Shown one piece after another: positions 17,547-27,391 of a stretch of 64,000 nucleotides of DNA. The notes under the pieces are model-generated. The model was not told the DNA's origin and ran no database searches. It saw nothing but the letters and a program-made list of their open reading frames with translations. The number at the start of each line of letters is the position of its first letter. Within the stretch, counting starts at the first letter, position 1. The stretch is from Bdellovibrionota bacterium. Lineage in GTDB: Bacteria; Bdellovibrionota; Bdellovibrionia; Bdellovibrionales; JAMPXM01. The stretch covers positions 1 through 64,000 of the forward strand of contig CAUJGS010000104.1 in assembly GCA_963170185.1 (NCBI GenBank), in the 5' to 3' direction. The translations under genes and the position numbers were made by a program.

Positions 17547-18446
17547 ATGGGACCGCGTGCGGAAAAAGACAACAACACGACCTACGAAGCACCGCCCAAC
17601 ACCGAGTTCATCGAGCGTTGCCAAATCGAGTACGAACGCAATCCCGGGTCACGCGTCTTTGCGCCATTGGCCGAAGGTTATCGTCGTTTAAAAATGCTCG
17701 ACGAAGCGTTCGACGTCGCAAGCCGCGGTGTTCGCCAGCACCCGGACTTCGCCGCAGGCCGTATCGCCTTTGCGCGAATCTTGATCGAAAAAGAGGCGTA
17801 TGCCGACGCCGTCGATCAATTAAAAAAAGCCGCCGAGCTTTCGCCAGACAATATTCTCGCCTTCCTTTTGCTAGGAGAAACTCTGCTCAAGCTTCGTCGC
17901 CCCAAAGACGCGCTAGAAGCTTTTAAGATGGTTCTCTTTTTAAATCCGCTTCACGAACGCGCTTCGAAAATGGTGAAGAAGTGGGAGTTTCTCACCGCCG
18001 ACGAGTTTGACGACGACGTCTTCGAATGGTCGCACGCCCAAAACGAAGCTCAAGAAAACTCGCAAGTCACAAGCCGCTCCAGCAATGTTCCAAACAAGGT
18101 GACTCACGCCGATCGCGAAGCCAATCGCGCAATCTCCATCGCCGATGCCCTCACGGTTCGAAACGACATCGAAGGCGCCTTTGCACATATCGGACGAGCT
18201 GTCCGCGCTCTTGGTTTACGAGAAGACCTTGAGCACCGTCTTCTTCTCTTGGGAAAACGCATGGGCCTACGGCCCGAAGAAGTGCTGACGCTTGCCGGAG
18301 TGACTCCTGCACCGCGGCCCGACCCACAGCCGGTCAGACAGCACACCCCACCACCTGTGCCTAGAGAGTCACCACCACAAGAGACAAAGCGCAAAAAGCT
18401 GCAAAATCTGCTTAAAAAAGTGCAGCGCAAATCCGGCGACAATTGA
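17547..18446 (+). CDS. TPR-repeat protein
   Basis: From the ATG at 17547 the protein is 299 residues (a TTG at 17511 would add 12). Residues about 20-150 form three TPR-like helix pairs, for example FAPLAEGYRRLKMLDEAFDVA and LAFLLLGETLLKLRRPKDALEAF. The C-terminal third is Pro-rich and then strongly basic (KRKKLQNLLKKVQRK). There is no signal peptide. The role is unknown, and TPRs imply protein-protein contacts. efp follows 57 nt downstream on the same strand. Confidence 0.75.
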   Translation: MGPRAEKDNNTTYEAPPNTEFIERCQIEYERNPGSRVFAPLAEGYRRLKMLDEAFDVASRGVRQHPDFAAGRIAFARILIEKEAYADAVDQLKKAAELSPDNILAFLLLGETLLKLRRPKDALEAFKMVLFLNPLHERASKMVKKWEFLTADEFDDDVFEWSHAQNEAQENSQVTSRSSNVPNKVTHADREANRAISIADALTVRNDIEGAFAHIGRAVRALGLREDLEHRLLLLGKRMGLRPEEVLTLAGVTPAPRPDPQPVRQHTPPPVPRESPPQETKRKKLQNLLKKVQRKSGDN

Positions 18447-18503
18447 CGCCTGCCATCTGATGAGGGAAATCTAGGCCTTTCCATTAAAGAAGGTGGCCCA
18501 AGC

Positions 18504-19067
18504 ATGTATCAGCTTTCCGATTTCAAAAAAGGTCTCAAAATCCTCGTCGACGGTGAACCCTATGCGGTTTCCGACTTCCAACACGTAAAACCGGGGAAAG
18601 GAAACCAGTTCACGCGTTGCAAAGCTCGCAGCCTGCTCACTGGCCAAAACCGTGAGTGGACCTTCAAACAAGGCGAAAAGTTTGATGTTCCAGACATCAA
18701 CACGCAAGAAATGCAGTTCTTGTACAAAGACGACAACGGTTACGCTTTCATGAACCAGACAAACTTCGAACAAGTCGCATTGAACGATGACGATGTCGGC
18801 GAAGCTAAAAACTTCCTTACGGAAAACATGGAAGTCGTCATCATGTTCTTCAACGGCAAAGCCATTGGCGTGGACTGCCCGAACACAGTTCCTTTGAAAG
18901 TCGTGAAAACAGATCCGGCATTCAAAGGCAACACCGTCACAGGTGCGCAGAAGCCAGCGACTCTGGAAACTGGCTACATCGTCCATGTTCCCATGCACAT
19001 CCTCGAAGGCGACGTGCTAAAAATCGACACTCGCACAGGTGAGTACGTCGAGCGCGTAAACAAGTAA
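18504..19067 (+). CDS. efp: Elongation factor P
   Basis: EF-P relieves ribosome stalling at polyproline motifs. The 187-residue product is full length with the three OB-like domains. The modification loop reads KPGKGNQF, placing the conserved tip Lys at residue 32, which is compatible with beta-lysylation as in E. coli. No modification genes (epmA/epmB) are in the window. AGAAGGTGG precedes the ATG. Confidence 0.97.
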   Translation: MYQLSDFKKGLKILVDGEPYAVSDFQHVKPGKGNQFTRCKARSLLTGQNREWTFKQGEKFDVPDINTQEMQFLYKDDNGYAFMNQTNFEQVALNDDDVGEAKNFLTENMEVVIMFFNGKAIGVDCPNTVPLKVVKTDPAFKGNTVTGAQKPATLETGYIVHVPMHILEGDVLKIDTRTGEYVERVNK

Positions 19068-19097
19068 GTCCGTTTCGCGATCATTCCTGCTTGGGCT

Positions 19098-19121
19098 CTG
19101 GCTGGCCGATGGGCTAGCCAG
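19098..19121 (+). terminator. Possible terminator of efp
   Basis: CTGGCTGGCC and GGGCTAGCCAG can pair over about 10 bp, including one G-T, around a short GATG-type loop. Only a weak pyrimidine-rich tail (ACTTCTTGC) follows. Confidence 0.4.
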
Positions 19122-19220
19122 ACTTCTTGCCCGCTCTATCTGCTTTCTAAGAAAGCAAAACTCCCCTTCCCTCGAAAAATCGCTCAAAATAAAGGCTGCC
19201 GCGGGGGAGCACGTTTTTTC

Positions 19221-20297
19221 ATGTCGACTGCGATCGAAGCCGATATCCGACAGCTTTATATCGAAAGTGGCGATCCGCTTTCGGTTGCAACACAACTCGC
19301 CAAGCGCTGGGACGCCGGCGTTTTAAGCGATGACGATGTCAGAAGCCTCACACGCTTCATGATTCACACCGGCCTTCTCCCACATCTTTTCAATCAGATT
19401 CGGCGCCAGCTAAAAAAAGATGCACGCATCCCATGGTCCGCATTGGCCGAAGCACTTGCACGAGTCGATGCCTCACTCCAGCCGCTTGAACTCGATGCCA
19501 TTTTTGAAGGCGTCGAGAGCCAGTCACAAACCTACCAGCTCGATCTGCTCACCAATGATCTTGCGGAGAGCACAGGGCTAGATCGTTTTGACTCTCGTCC
19601 ACGCGAAGCGCGCATGCGACGCGTGGAAAACGCAAAGCGCCAGCACGAAGACAAACGCGCCGATCTCATGCGGCGGCTTGAGTATGCACGCGTCAACCGT
19701 TTGATCACGCAAGAGCGCCGCATTCTCGAGGAAATCCAAGCCTTCGACCCGAACGATCCCGCATTACGCAGGGAAAAAGATCTTTTTGAGTTCCGCGAAG
19801 CTCAAGAAATTGTGGCAAACGCACTTGCACAATCTCCGCCCAAATCAGAATTGGAACGAAAATTTTCTCGCCTCACACCGGAGACTCGAGAAGCTGCGCG
19901 TCCCATAGTAAAACAGGCGCGCAGCATGGCGAAAAACGCGAGCGAACAAGAGCTGTACGATCTCGCCTTGATGCTGATATTCATGGAACTCTATGGAGAA
20001 GCCGTCGCAATTTTGGAAAGCCGCAGGCTTTCTGAGAGAATTGACTGGATGATCTTGGAGACCATGATTCTTGGTCGCCAATACGCCGCCGCACTCGGCG
20101 AAGTGGAGAATTTAGAAGTGAAGTATGCCGGAGAACCTGAAGCGCCTTTCGCCCTCACCTACGCACGTGCACGTGCGCTTTGGGGCCTTGGCGACACGGT
20201 TACGGCTATCGAGCTGATGCGCAGTCTTGTGAAGGTGCGCCCGAGCTATCGGTCGGCCACAACTCTCCTTCAGCAGTGGATTGAGGAAGCGCCCTGA
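19221..20297 (+). CDS. Alpha-helical repeat protein upstream of tamB
   Basis: This 358-residue protein is almost wholly alpha-helical, with a charged central coiled-coil stretch (about 125-215, Arg/Glu-rich) and TPR-like C-terminal helices (about 235-350, such as LYDLALMLIFMELYGEAVAIL and LTYARARALWGLGDTVTAIELM). There is no signal peptide or membrane segment. Its stop overlaps the tamB start by one nucleotide (TGATG), so it is co-translated with the TamB/Omp85 pair and may support that pathway. I do not recognise a named family. Confidence 0.75.
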   Translation: MSTAIEADIRQLYIESGDPLSVATQLAKRWDAGVLSDDDVRSLTRFMIHTGLLPHLFNQIRRQLKKDARIPWSALAEALARVDASLQPLELDAIFEGVESQSQTYQLDLLTNDLAESTGLDRFDSRPREARMRRVENAKRQHEDKRADLMRRLEYARVNRLITQERRILEEIQAFDPNDPALRREKDLFEFREAQEIVANALAQSPPKSELERKFSRLTPETREAARPIVKQARSMAKNASEQELYDLALMLIFMELYGEAVAILESRRLSERIDWMILETMILGRQYAAALGEVENLEVKYAGEPEAPFALTYARARALWGLGDTVTAIELMRSLVKVRPSYRSATTLLQQWIEEAP

Positions 20298-23200
20298 TGG
20301 CTCGAAAATCTCGGCGTCCGGAAAAGCCGGCTTCACCAAATAAACGCGTCACCGCCACTCGAGGCCGCTTGCTAAAACGCAAGTTCCTCTCGCGCCGGTT
20401 CATGATCCTCTCGACACTAGTCGCGGGAACCGCGTTTGTTCTTGGCACGGTGATTTCGCAAACTGTGCCGAAACTCAAATCATGGGCACTTGTTTCTATC
20501 GACACCTTTTCGCGAGAAAATCTCCCGGTTAGAATTCTGCCTGGGTCGATCGACTTTCGTTTTCTTCCGCTTGGAATCACGCTCAACGATATCCGCATTC
20601 TTCCGACAGAAGAGTTCGAAAAAGCCAACGGCCAGCTTATCTCGCCAATGACGATTCAGGAGATCAGCGCCGATCTCTCGCTTCTACAGATCGTACGTGG
20701 CGAAGTCGCACTCGACGAAGTTGCAATCTCCGGTACCGAGCTACAGGTGCAGGTGCCGCGAACCGAGTCCAAGGGTGGCAAACCGCTTGAAGGTCTGTTT
20801 AAGGCTCTTGAAAAAGTCCCCGTCACCACGTTTCGCCTAAGCGACATCAATGCACGTATCGAGGTCCCGCACGAACTGCTAAGCTTAGAGGTCGAAGGCT
20901 TCAAGCTCGATCTCACGCATCCGCGCTTTCGTTCAAAGCCGAAACTCGAACTCGAGACCTCGGCGAGTTCCATTGTTGTACGCAAAGGCCCCAAAGGTCT
21001 CGAGCCAGGGCTCGTCGCCCGTTTGAACCCCCATCTCGATATCGCGTTCACTCCTGAACAAATCGAGATCAACAAGATTGAAATCCGTCGCGGCTCCTCG
21101 ATTGTCGACATCAAGGGCGAGCTAACCGGAGACACCGAAGACCTGAAGTTCGAAAAAGGCAAAATCACGCTCTCGTCGGATCTCGATGTAAAGTCGACAC
21201 GTGATTGGCTGCAAAAATCCCTGCACGACGCCGAACCCACCCCGCCCATGACTGGCCGGATGCAGATCACGGCCGAACTAGAAAAGCTCGGCGCCAAATC
21301 TTCATGGGGAGCCGACTTCAAGATCCTCGCGCAAAACTACACGGTCGAAGGGATCGATCTCGATAAGATCGAGGCCACCGGAAAATGGAGTGACCAACAA
21401 GTCTTCATCCCGCTTGTCACCTCCCAATCACGCGCTGGACGCGCCGAGCTCAAAGAGATCCGTATTGGACAAGGCACCGAGGTTCTTCCCGACGGGCGCT
21501 CGCCGTGGCTGATGCGTATCGCAAAACTTTCGGCCTCACTTGAGCTTCACGAGTTTCTTACCAATATGGGAATCGGTCCGATTCCGGTTTGGTTAACGGC
21601 CCAAGGAGAATTTCCATGTGAGTCTCGACTTGCGCCCAAGTTCGTCATTCGCTGTGGCGGGTTCTTCAATGGACAAAACCTCATCGTACAAGGAGATCTC
21701 GCAGCGAGGCGAGTCGCCAAGGGGGCGATCGCGGGAATTCCGAACTTCACGTCAAAAGGGGAATTCACCTTCGACCTCGAAAAATTCGCCTATGAAGCAC
21801 AGATTCAATTTCCTAACTCCGTCGGCAAGAGCAAAGGGGAAGTGCGCTACAAATCGGGTTTCGACATCTCCTACGAAGCCGACAAATTGGCTATCAAAGA
21901 TCTCTCGGCCCTCGGAGGGCTTAAGCTTGAAGGTGACTTGAAACTAAAGGGCACGACGAAGGGCAATTCGGCAGCGGCGACTCTTTCCATGGATCTTGAA
22001 GGGCAAAATGTCTGGCTCGAAGACTTCTGGCTCGGCCAACCAAAAGCCAACGCCAGCTACAAGGCCGGCACTCTGAAGTTTTCAGGCCTTCAAGGTTTCT
22101 ACACGACATCTCGCTATTCCGGAGACGTGACGATCGACCTAAAGTCCTCGTCGATCGAAACCACGATGCGTGTCCCCTTCTTCGACGCTCGCGATCTCTT
22201 CAAAGTCTTTTCGCGAAAGTTCACTCCGCCCGTTGTCGTAACCGGCACAGGCCAAGCTTCGATTAAGGCAAACGGACCTTTTGATATCTCCAAGATGACC
22301 TATGATCTTAAGTCTTCGCTTTTCAAAGGCACCGTGGCGGGAGAAAACTTCGACCAGGTTCACTTTGACGTAAAATCCAAAAATGGAAACGTGAAATCCG
22401 AACGCGTCTCGCTCGCCCGAGGCGACGCCATCATTCAGCTTACGGGCGAGGGGTACCCGAACGGCACCATCGACACGACAGTCCGTGGCCGCGGACTTCG
22501 CTTGGAAGACACCAATATGATCTCGGAATCCGGCTTTGGCCTAAGCGGACTTCTCACCTTTGACATGGCCTTAAAAGGACCTGTCTTGGCTCCCGATGCC
22601 GATCTCAAAGGAAGCCTCACACGCACTTCCATCGCCGAAACCTCGGTACCAGATAGCGACTTCGAACTACATTTCAAATCTAAGACGATCGAAGGCCAAG
22701 GAAAGTTTCTCGGTGACTTAGTAAACGGCGAATTCATTTGGCCACTGACCGCCGACGCGCCAATGGAACTCAAGTTCCAATCCCGGGACTGGAACTTCGC
22801 TCCGATTTTCGCCGCGATTGCGGGGCCAGGCGGGCGGAAGGACTTCGAAGGCCGGTTAAGCGCAGACATTGATCTCAAATCTCCCAAAGGTGGATTCTGG
22901 GCTTCGACCGGACAGATCGCGATCGACCGACTTTCTCTTCGCCGAGGTCCGATCGAGCTTTCCAACCAGCGCAAGCTTTTGGCGACAATGAAGAACGGAT
23001 TGTTTTCGATTCGAGACTTCGAACTCACGGGAGAAGGCACACATCTAAAAATCAACGACCAACCGTCGGCCGAACAGACCAATCGCTATCTGGATGTTCA
23101 AATCAGCTCGAAGATCGACATGAATCTGCTTTCAATTTTCACGCCATTTTTCGAAGAGCTGCGCGGTCTGCTCTCGATGGCGATTTCTTTAAAAATGAGC

Positions 23201-24421
23201 CCCGAAGGCAGCGACATCATGGGCTCCGCCTATATCGACCGCGCGTTCATCAAGTTCCCCGAGTTCGTACACGCATTCGAGAACCTTCAAAGCGATCTCG
23301 TGTTCAATCATAAAAAAATCGTGATCAACTCGATCAAGTCGGACTTCGCCAACGGCAAGATCCAAGGCGCGGGCAGTCTCGAACTTCTTGGCAAGAAAAA
23401 CTACCCGGTGAATGTTTCCGGCACATTTGATCGCATCACTCTCAATATCCCGGACAAGGTTCGCTCCACAGGTTCTGGCAACTTCACATTCAGCGGGTCG
23501 TACTTTCCGTTCGTCTTAAAAGGAAACTACGTCATACGAGATGGTCTTTTTGCCAAAGAACTTGATGAGGGCACGGGACCACAGGGTGAAGATCTGCGCC
23601 GCGATCAGTTCTTGCCAAAGTTTCTTGTCGAGAACTCCTTCCAGCCTCTGCTCTTGGACCTCAAAGTCGACTTCAGCAAAGGCGTTCAGGCCAAAAACGA
23701 AATGCTCGAAGGCTCCGCAACCGGCACCATGCATGTCGAAGGACCGCCGACAAAGCCGAAACTCACCGGTGTCGTGCGTGCGAATCCGGAAACAAAGATC
23801 AAGTTCCGCGAAAACATCTTCGACGTCTCATCGGCGATCCTGACCTTCGACGACCCGCTAGAAATCAATCCGCGTCTTAATATCAATGCGCGAACACGTG
23901 TTGAAGACTATGACGTCAATTTGCAAGTAACTGGAACCGGAAAAAAACCGGAGATCTCTGTTTCCAGCATCCCGCCGATGCCCGAACGAGACATCCTTTC
24001 ACTTCTCGCCCTTGGAACGACCGACCGCAAGCTCACCGAGAATGTCGGTGGACAGCAACAAGGCACAGGCGCCAGTCAGCAGCTCCTTAGCGGCGTTGCC
24101 AACGAAGCTCTCAAGGGCGTGACAAAAGGGCTCGGCGTCGACGTCCAGCTCTCCCCTGGTTTTGACGACACCAACGAGGCCTATCAGAAAGTCGTCATCA
24201 AAAAACAATTCAATCGCCGCCTTGATGTTTCCGGGAGCCGTTCTCTAGGAAAGAAGTCGGAAACCGAGGCGAAACTCCGCTACCGTTTTACGGATCGCGT
24301 TTCAGGCGTCATTAGCGGGCAAGTGATCGACCAAAGTGAAACTTCCGATACCTCGGGCCAACAGTTTCGAAGCTCGGAAAAAGTGGGCCTCGACTTCGAA
24401 TACAAGTTTGAGTTCAAATAG
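20297..24421 (+). CDS. tamB: TamB-family translocation and assembly protein
   Basis: The 1374-residue protein has a basic N-terminus and one signal anchor (about 35-58), then a very long beta-rich region typical of AsmA/TamB bridge proteins. The conserved TamB C-terminal domain (about 1050-1374) includes FRENIFDVSSAILTFDDP and PPMPERDILSLLALG. Known TamB spans the periplasm from the inner membrane and works with TamA, and related proteins are implicated in lipid transport to the outer membrane. The Omp85 gene starts 6 nt downstream, matching the usual tamA/tamB pairing though in the opposite order. Confidence 0.9.
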   Translation: MARKSRRPEKPASPNKRVTATRGRLLKRKFLSRRFMILSTLVAGTAFVLGTVISQTVPKLKSWALVSIDTFSRENLPVRILPGSIDFRFLPLGITLNDIRILPTEEFEKANGQLISPMTIQEISADLSLLQIVRGEVALDEVAISGTELQVQVPRTESKGGKPLEGLFKALEKVPVTTFRLSDINARIEVPHELLSLEVEGFKLDLTHPRFRSKPKLELETSASSIVVRKGPKGLEPGLVARLNPHLDIAFTPEQIEINKIEIRRGSSIVDIKGELTGDTEDLKFEKGKITLSSDLDVKSTRDWLQKSLHDAEPTPPMTGRMQITAELEKLGAKSSWGADFKILAQNYTVEGIDLDKIEATGKWSDQQVFIPLVTSQSRAGRAELKEIRIGQGTEVLPDGRSPWLMRIAKLSASLELHEFLTNMGIGPIPVWLTAQGEFPCESRLAPKFVIRCGGFFNGQNLIVQGDLAARRVAKGAIAGIPNFTSKGEFTFDLEKFAYEAQIQFPNSVGKSKGEVRYKSGFDISYEADKLAIKDLSALGGLKLEGDLKLKGTTKGNSAAATLSMDLEGQNVWLEDFWLGQPKANASYKAGTLKFSGLQGFYTTSRYSGDVTIDLKSSSIETTMRVPFFDARDLFKVFSRKFTPPVVVTGTGQASIKANGPFDISKMTYDLKSSLFKGTVAGENFDQVHFDVKSKNGNVKSERVSLARGDAIIQLTGEGYPNGTIDTTVRGRGLRLEDTNMISESGFGLSGLLTFDMALKGPVLAPDADLKGSLTRTSIAETSVPDSDFELHFKSKTIEGQGKFLGDLVNGEFIWPLTADAPMELKFQSRDWNFAPIFAAIAGPGGRKDFEGRLSADIDLKSPKGGFWASTGQIAIDRLSLRRGPIELSNQRKLLATMKNGLFSIRDFELTGEGTHLKINDQPSAEQTNRYLDVQISSKIDMNLLSIFTPFFEELRGLLSMAISLKMSPEGSDIMGSAYIDRAFIKFPEFVHAFENLQSDLVFNHKKIVINSIKSDFANGKIQGAGSLELLGKKNYPVNVSGTFDRITLNIPDKVRSTGSGNFTFSGSYFPFVLKGNYVIRDGLFAKELDEGTGPQGEDLRRDQFLPKFLVENSFQPLLLDLKVDFSKGVQAKNEMLEGSATGTMHVEGPPTKPKLTGVVRANPETKIKFRENIFDVSSAILTFDDPLEINPRLNINARTRVEDYDVNLQVTGTGKKPEISVSSIPPMPERDILSLLALGTTDRKLTENVGGQQQGTGASQQLLSGVANEALKGVTKGLGVDVQLSPGFDDTNEAYQKVVIKKQFNRRLDVSGSRSLGKKSETEAKLRYRFTDRVSGVISGQVIDQSETSDTSGQQFRSSEKVGLDFEYKFEFK

Positions 24422-24427
24422 GCTGCG

Positions 24428-27391
24428 ATGACGAAAAGAATCAGACCCTGTTCAGACAGAAAGCCACGTACGCCGCGCACTCTTCGCGGCGTCACGCGCC
24501 GTCTGGCGCAAGTGTGTCTCGTTGTCGGTCTGATTCAAATCGCAACCCCGTCGTCCGCGCTCGCTCAGCACGTTCTGCGCTTCACCGGTGTTTCGCAAGC
24601 CCAAGGCCGATCCTTGCAGGCAAAGTTCCCTCAAGTTTTCGAACGCAGCGTGAGCCTTGCTGAAGTCGACGAGATCGTGCGCTTTTTAATGAAGTCCGGC
24701 TTGTATTCCAACGTCGAAGTCGTTTCTCGAAGCGTCAACAACCAATCCGAACTGCTCTTGGTGGCCACCTCGCTTCGGAAAATCAAATCGATCACCATTC
24801 AAGGCCATCGCGCTCTTTCGACGTCCGAAGTTCTTCAAATCCTGCAAACTGAAGAAGGCAAAGTCTTCGAAAGAAAAGAACTCATCGAGGCGGTCAAAAA
24901 CCTCCAGACCGAGTACAGAAAGCGCGGCTACCGCGGCATGAATGCGGAAGTCGACTTCACCACTCCAAACGAAGCCGAAGTCGGTCTTATTGTAAAAATC
25001 GAAGAAGGCACTCCCACGATCGTGGATCGCGTTCAAATTGAAAGCGCCAACCCCGAGGTCGTTTCACGTGCCGAGCGACAGCTTCGTCACTTAAAAGGTC
25101 GCGCACTTTCCGAAGAAGACCTGCAAAATGCCGTCAAGGAAGTCGCGGAGGATTTACGAAACAACCGCTTCTTGATGGCCCGGGTCCTGGACCCGCAAGC
25201 AGTATTCGACGAATCGCAATCACGTGTTCGAATCTCGCTTACGATCGAACACCCCTGGAAGTTCGAGTTTAAATTCGATGGCAACGAGTCCTATACCGAC
25301 TCCTCCCTTATCAAGCAGATGAATCTCGACCAACTGGTTGGCACCGTCACTACACCGGCGCCGGAACTTGCCGAACGGCTTCGGCGATCCTACCAAACCA
25401 GCGGATTCGCGCACGTGCAGATCACGGCCAATGAAACGACCAACGAAGCCGCGTTCCTAAAAGAGATTCATTTTAAAATCGACGAAGGCCCTCGGGTTCG
25501 TATCAAACGCATCGAGATCTCTGGCAATATTTCGCGCCAAGGAAACTACTACGCGCAGTTCATCGCCAGCACAAACCACGATCTGCTTGGCGAGGGCTAC
25601 TACAATCGCAAGGATATCGAAGACGGAATCAAGGCCCTTGAGGAAGAGCTACAAAACCAAGGCTACCTAAGAGCCAAGGTCAAATCCTGGCGCTCCGAGT
25701 TTTCAAACCCTCAAGAGACAGCCAGAGCCACCAACACCGATAAGCCTGCTTCCAACAAGCGCGGAAGCCAAGCGACGCTTCTGCTTAACATCGACGAAGG
25801 CCCTCTCACCGTCATTCGGCAAATCCGCTTTGAAGGCGTCGATTCTTTTTCCAAAGCAGAGCTGCAAAGCCAACTCCCGATCCGCACCAGCGAATCCCTA
25901 CGGATCAAAGATCTCAATGCCGCGATTGATGCCCTGAAGAGTTTTTATCAATCGCGCGGTTTTATTGAGATGCGAATCTTAAACGAACAAGAAGGCTTGG
26001 TCACCTATAACGAGTCCAGCACACAAGCCACAGTCGAGTTTCAAGTTCACGAGGGACCCAAAGTTCGAATCAATTCTATCGTTCTCGATGGCAACTCGCT
26101 GACAAAAGACTACGTCATCTTGCGCGAGCTTTCGATGAAACCCGGCGATGTTTACACGCCGGAAGTTCGCGAAGATTCGATCTTTCACCTCCAAAAGCTG
26201 GGGCTCTTTTCAAGAGTCAGCATTCGCACTCTAGAAGAGGGAACTTCGATGGCAGACCGCACAGTCATCGTCGAGGTCGAAGAAAGCGCTCCGGGAACAT
26301 TCGAGTCCGGCGTGGGTGTCGCTTACGATCGCGATTGGCTCTTTCGCGGATACGCCGGTGTCGCCTATAGAAACCTTTGGGGCACAGGGCGCGCCATTAG
26401 CTTCCGCGCCGACCCGAGCTATTCGACCGATCCCAAGATCTCGTATCTCGAACACAAGATCACACTCAGCTATCTCGAACCCTACATCTTGCGCGACCGC
26501 AACAAGGGGCGTTTGAACCTCATTCGCGACGTTCGATTCACAGGTGTCGATTCAGACGGAAAAGCCATCATCCTCGCAAAAAACGAGATCGGACTTCAGG
26601 TCGAGCGCGATCTCACAAAGCACCTAAAACTCATCTACACGGCCTACAACCTGTCTAGCCAAAACGAGTTCGATCGCAGCAATCCCGACAACATCAAGCG
26701 CACGCAGAATATCGCCAAGACGGGGCCTCAGCTGGAATACGACACTCGCGACAACGTCTTTTATCCAACCAAAGGTGTTTATGCTCAGCTCGGGGTGGAG
26801 TACGCCGATCCGTATCTCGGCAGCTCCGAAGACGCCTCACAGTCGATCAAATTCACAAAGCTCAATGCGGCGATTTCCTATCCGTATCGCATTCTGGGAA
26901 GTTCGCGATGGATTTTTGCGACCAGCATCCGCTCCGGATACTTGGCAAACCTTTCGACGCTTCCACAAGGCGGCGTACCCGATCAAGAAGCCTTTTTCCT
27001 TGGTGGACGTTCGACTTTGCGCGGATTTCAGCCAACGGGAAGTGCTCCTGATCTCGAACGAGTACCGAACATCGTTCAGCTAGGGAAAGTCAACTTGCGT
27101 GACTTCTACGTCACGACCGATAGCTACTATTATCTTCTGAAGGCTGAGGTGCGCTTCCCTATCTATGGCGATTTCCATGGAGCCATCTTCTACGATGGTG
27201 GAGCAGTACTCCTTTCCCAACTCCATATCGATGCCCCCTACCGAGATTCTGCAGGTATCGCGATCCGATTGAAGTTTGCAGGTGGAATCGTGGCGGGTAT
27301 CGAGTACGGCAAAAAACTCGAACGAAAGAACTGGCACCCGCATGGGTACGAAAGCCCCGAGGCATGGCACATCTCTATCGGAACCTTTTAG
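24428..27391 (+). CDS. Omp85-family outer-membrane protein with about seven POTRA-like repeats
   Basis: This 987-residue protein has a long basic leader and signal peptide (cleavage near SALAQ, about 47), a chain of POTRA-like modules, and a C-terminal 16-strand-type barrel (about 620-987). I count modules beginning near residues 47, 115, 195, 277, 355, 458 and 540, each with a strand-helix-helix-strand rhythm and often ending in EGP/EGT. The barrel contains the Omp85 loop-6 motif LGGRSTLRGF and ends in a Phe. It could be BamA itself or a TamA-like partner of the adjacent TamB. The context favours the latter, though TamA normally has three POTRAs. Its stop overlaps the convergent methyltransferase gene by 4 nt. 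Confidence 0.88.
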   Translation: MTKRIRPCSDRKPRTPRTLRGVTRRLAQVCLVVGLIQIATPSSALAQHVLRFTGVSQAQGRSLQAKFPQVFERSVSLAEVDEIVRFLMKSGLYSNVEVVSRSVNNQSELLLVATSLRKIKSITIQGHRALSTSEVLQILQTEEGKVFERKELIEAVKNLQTEYRKRGYRGMNAEVDFTTPNEAEVGLIVKIEEGTPTIVDRVQIESANPEVVSRAERQLRHLKGRALSEEDLQNAVKEVAEDLRNNRFLMARVLDPQAVFDESQSRVRISLTIEHPWKFEFKFDGNESYTDSSLIKQMNLDQLVGTVTTPAPELAERLRRSYQTSGFAHVQITANETTNEAAFLKEIHFKIDEGPRVRIKRIEISGNISRQGNYYAQFIASTNHDLLGEGYYNRKDIEDGIKALEEELQNQGYLRAKVKSWRSEFSNPQETARATNTDKPASNKRGSQATLLLNIDEGPLTVIRQIRFEGVDSFSKAELQSQLPIRTSESLRIKDLNAAIDALKSFYQSRGFIEMRILNEQEGLVTYNESSTQATVEFQVHEGPKVRINSIVLDGNSLTKDYVILRELSMKPGDVYTPEVREDSIFHLQKLGLFSRVSIRTLEEGTSMADRTVIVEVEESAPGTFESGVGVAYDRDWLFRGYAGVAYRNLWGTGRAISFRADPSYSTDPKISYLEHKITLSYLEPYILRDRNKGRLNLIRDVRFTGVDSDGKAIILAKNEIGLQVERDLTKHLKLIYTAYNLSSQNEFDRSNPDNIKRTQNIAKTGPQLEYDTRDNVFYPTKGVYAQLGVEYADPYLGSSEDASQSIKFTKLNAAISYPYRILGSSRWIFATSIRSGYLANLSTLPQGGVPDQEAFFLGGRSTLRGFQPTGSAPDLERVPNIVQLGKVNLRDFYVTTDSYYYLLKAEVRFPIYGDFHGAIFYDGGAVLLSQLHIDAPYRDSAGIAIRLKFAGGIVAGIEYGKKLERKNWHPHGYESPEAWHISIGTF

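Noticed and set aside
17472-17624. N-terminal extension of the ruvC ORF
   Set aside because: The extra 51 residues do not resemble RuvC and overlap the start of the divergent TPR gene. ATG 17471 fits the family.
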